Origin: Eubacteriales Family XIII. Incertae Sedis bacterium
Lineage (GTDB): Bacteria; Bacillota; Clostridia; Peptostreptococcales; Anaerovoracaceae
Assembly: GCA_031276775.1 (NCBI GenBank)
Contig: JAISML010000108.1
Coordinates: forward strand, 1 to 6,328
DNA: 6,328 nucleotides
Direction: 5' to 3'
Below are positions 6,241 through 6,328 of the stretch, piece by piece. Position numbers and translations under genes: made by a program. The notes below the pieces were generated by a model that ran no database searches, was not told the DNA's origin, and saw only the letters and a list, made by a program, of their open reading frames with translations. Each line of letters begins with the position of its first letter. Within the stretch, counting starts at the first letter, position 1.

Positions 6241-6328
6241 TTAGAATGTACCCGCTTTCGCGTCATCCACGGTATAGGTCCGCTCCGGATCCGACTCGAA
6301 CATTTCAACGACGTCCTTTTGGAATGCG
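6241..6328 (-). CDS. C-terminal end of an unidentified protein (cut by window edge)
   Basis: The minus strand is open from the right edge to a TAA at 6241-6243. The last 28 residues include DVVEMFESDPERTYTVDD and end KAGTF. The stretch is hydrophilic and acidic, without a membrane segment or a motif I recognise. Codon use resembles that of the neighbouring genes. It points the same way as the operon, but the 242-base gap leaves open whether it is co-transcribed. No function can be assigned from this fragment. Confidence 0.55.
   Translation of the reverse strand, partial: AFQKDVVEMFESDPERTYTVDDAKAGTF

Noticed and set aside
6011..6244. A 77-codon plus-strand open frame with Cys-rich repeats (MSACCMSACCMS)
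   Set aside because: The repeats come from the 15-base DNA tandem repeat; the frame lies in a leader on the opposite strand, and no upstream ribosome binding site is evident.

Overview
The window is one block of closely packed genes, all on the minus strand and so transcribed from the right end toward the left. Six genes can be read as a putative operon. In order of transcription they are: a short-chain dehydrogenase (SDR-A), a second short-chain dehydrogenase (SDR-B), an M20-type N-carbamoyl-amino-acid hydrolase / allantoate amidohydrolase-like enzyme, an iron-containing alcohol dehydrogenase, a deaminase-like amidohydrolase of the ATZ/TRZ (COG0402) type, and the first 154 residues of an Asp/Glu/hydantoin racemase that runs off the left edge. 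The last 28 codons of an unidentified gene lie at the right edge, separated from the operon by a 242-base leader.

Spacing tightens along the operon: 39 bases between the SDRs, 37 bases before the M20 gene, then overlaps of 14, 1 and 38 bases. This suggests translational coupling. The leader (5999-6240) holds a perfect 7+3+7 inverted repeat just after the upstream stop codon and a 15-base tandem repeat just ahead of the SDR-A ribosome binding site. Both are plausible control or transcript-processing elements. No convincing sigma-70-type promoter or intrinsic terminator was found.

The gene set points to catabolism of a small nitrogen-containing compound, probably a cyclic ureide, hydantoin, pyrimidine or related amide. 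The amidohydrolase would deaminate or open a ring. The M20 enzyme would remove a carbamoyl or ureido group. The racemase would convert stereoisomers of an amino-acid or hydantoin intermediate. The three dehydrogenases would oxidise or reduce alcohol/ketone or aldehyde intermediates. No classical carboxy-lysine hydantoinase/dihydropyrimidinase, regulator or transporter is visible, so the substrate is unknown and this pathway is an inference from family membership and clustering.

The organism cannot be named. The DNA is moderately GC-rich, ribosome binding sites are purine-rich (AAGGAG, AAAGGA, AAGGA), and the proteins contain a fair number of cysteines. This would fit an anaerobic or facultative Firmicutes-type bacterium, but that is a weak inference. 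The layout looks like ordinary chromosomal metabolic DNA: there are no insertion sequences, tRNA genes, CRISPR repeats or phage genes.
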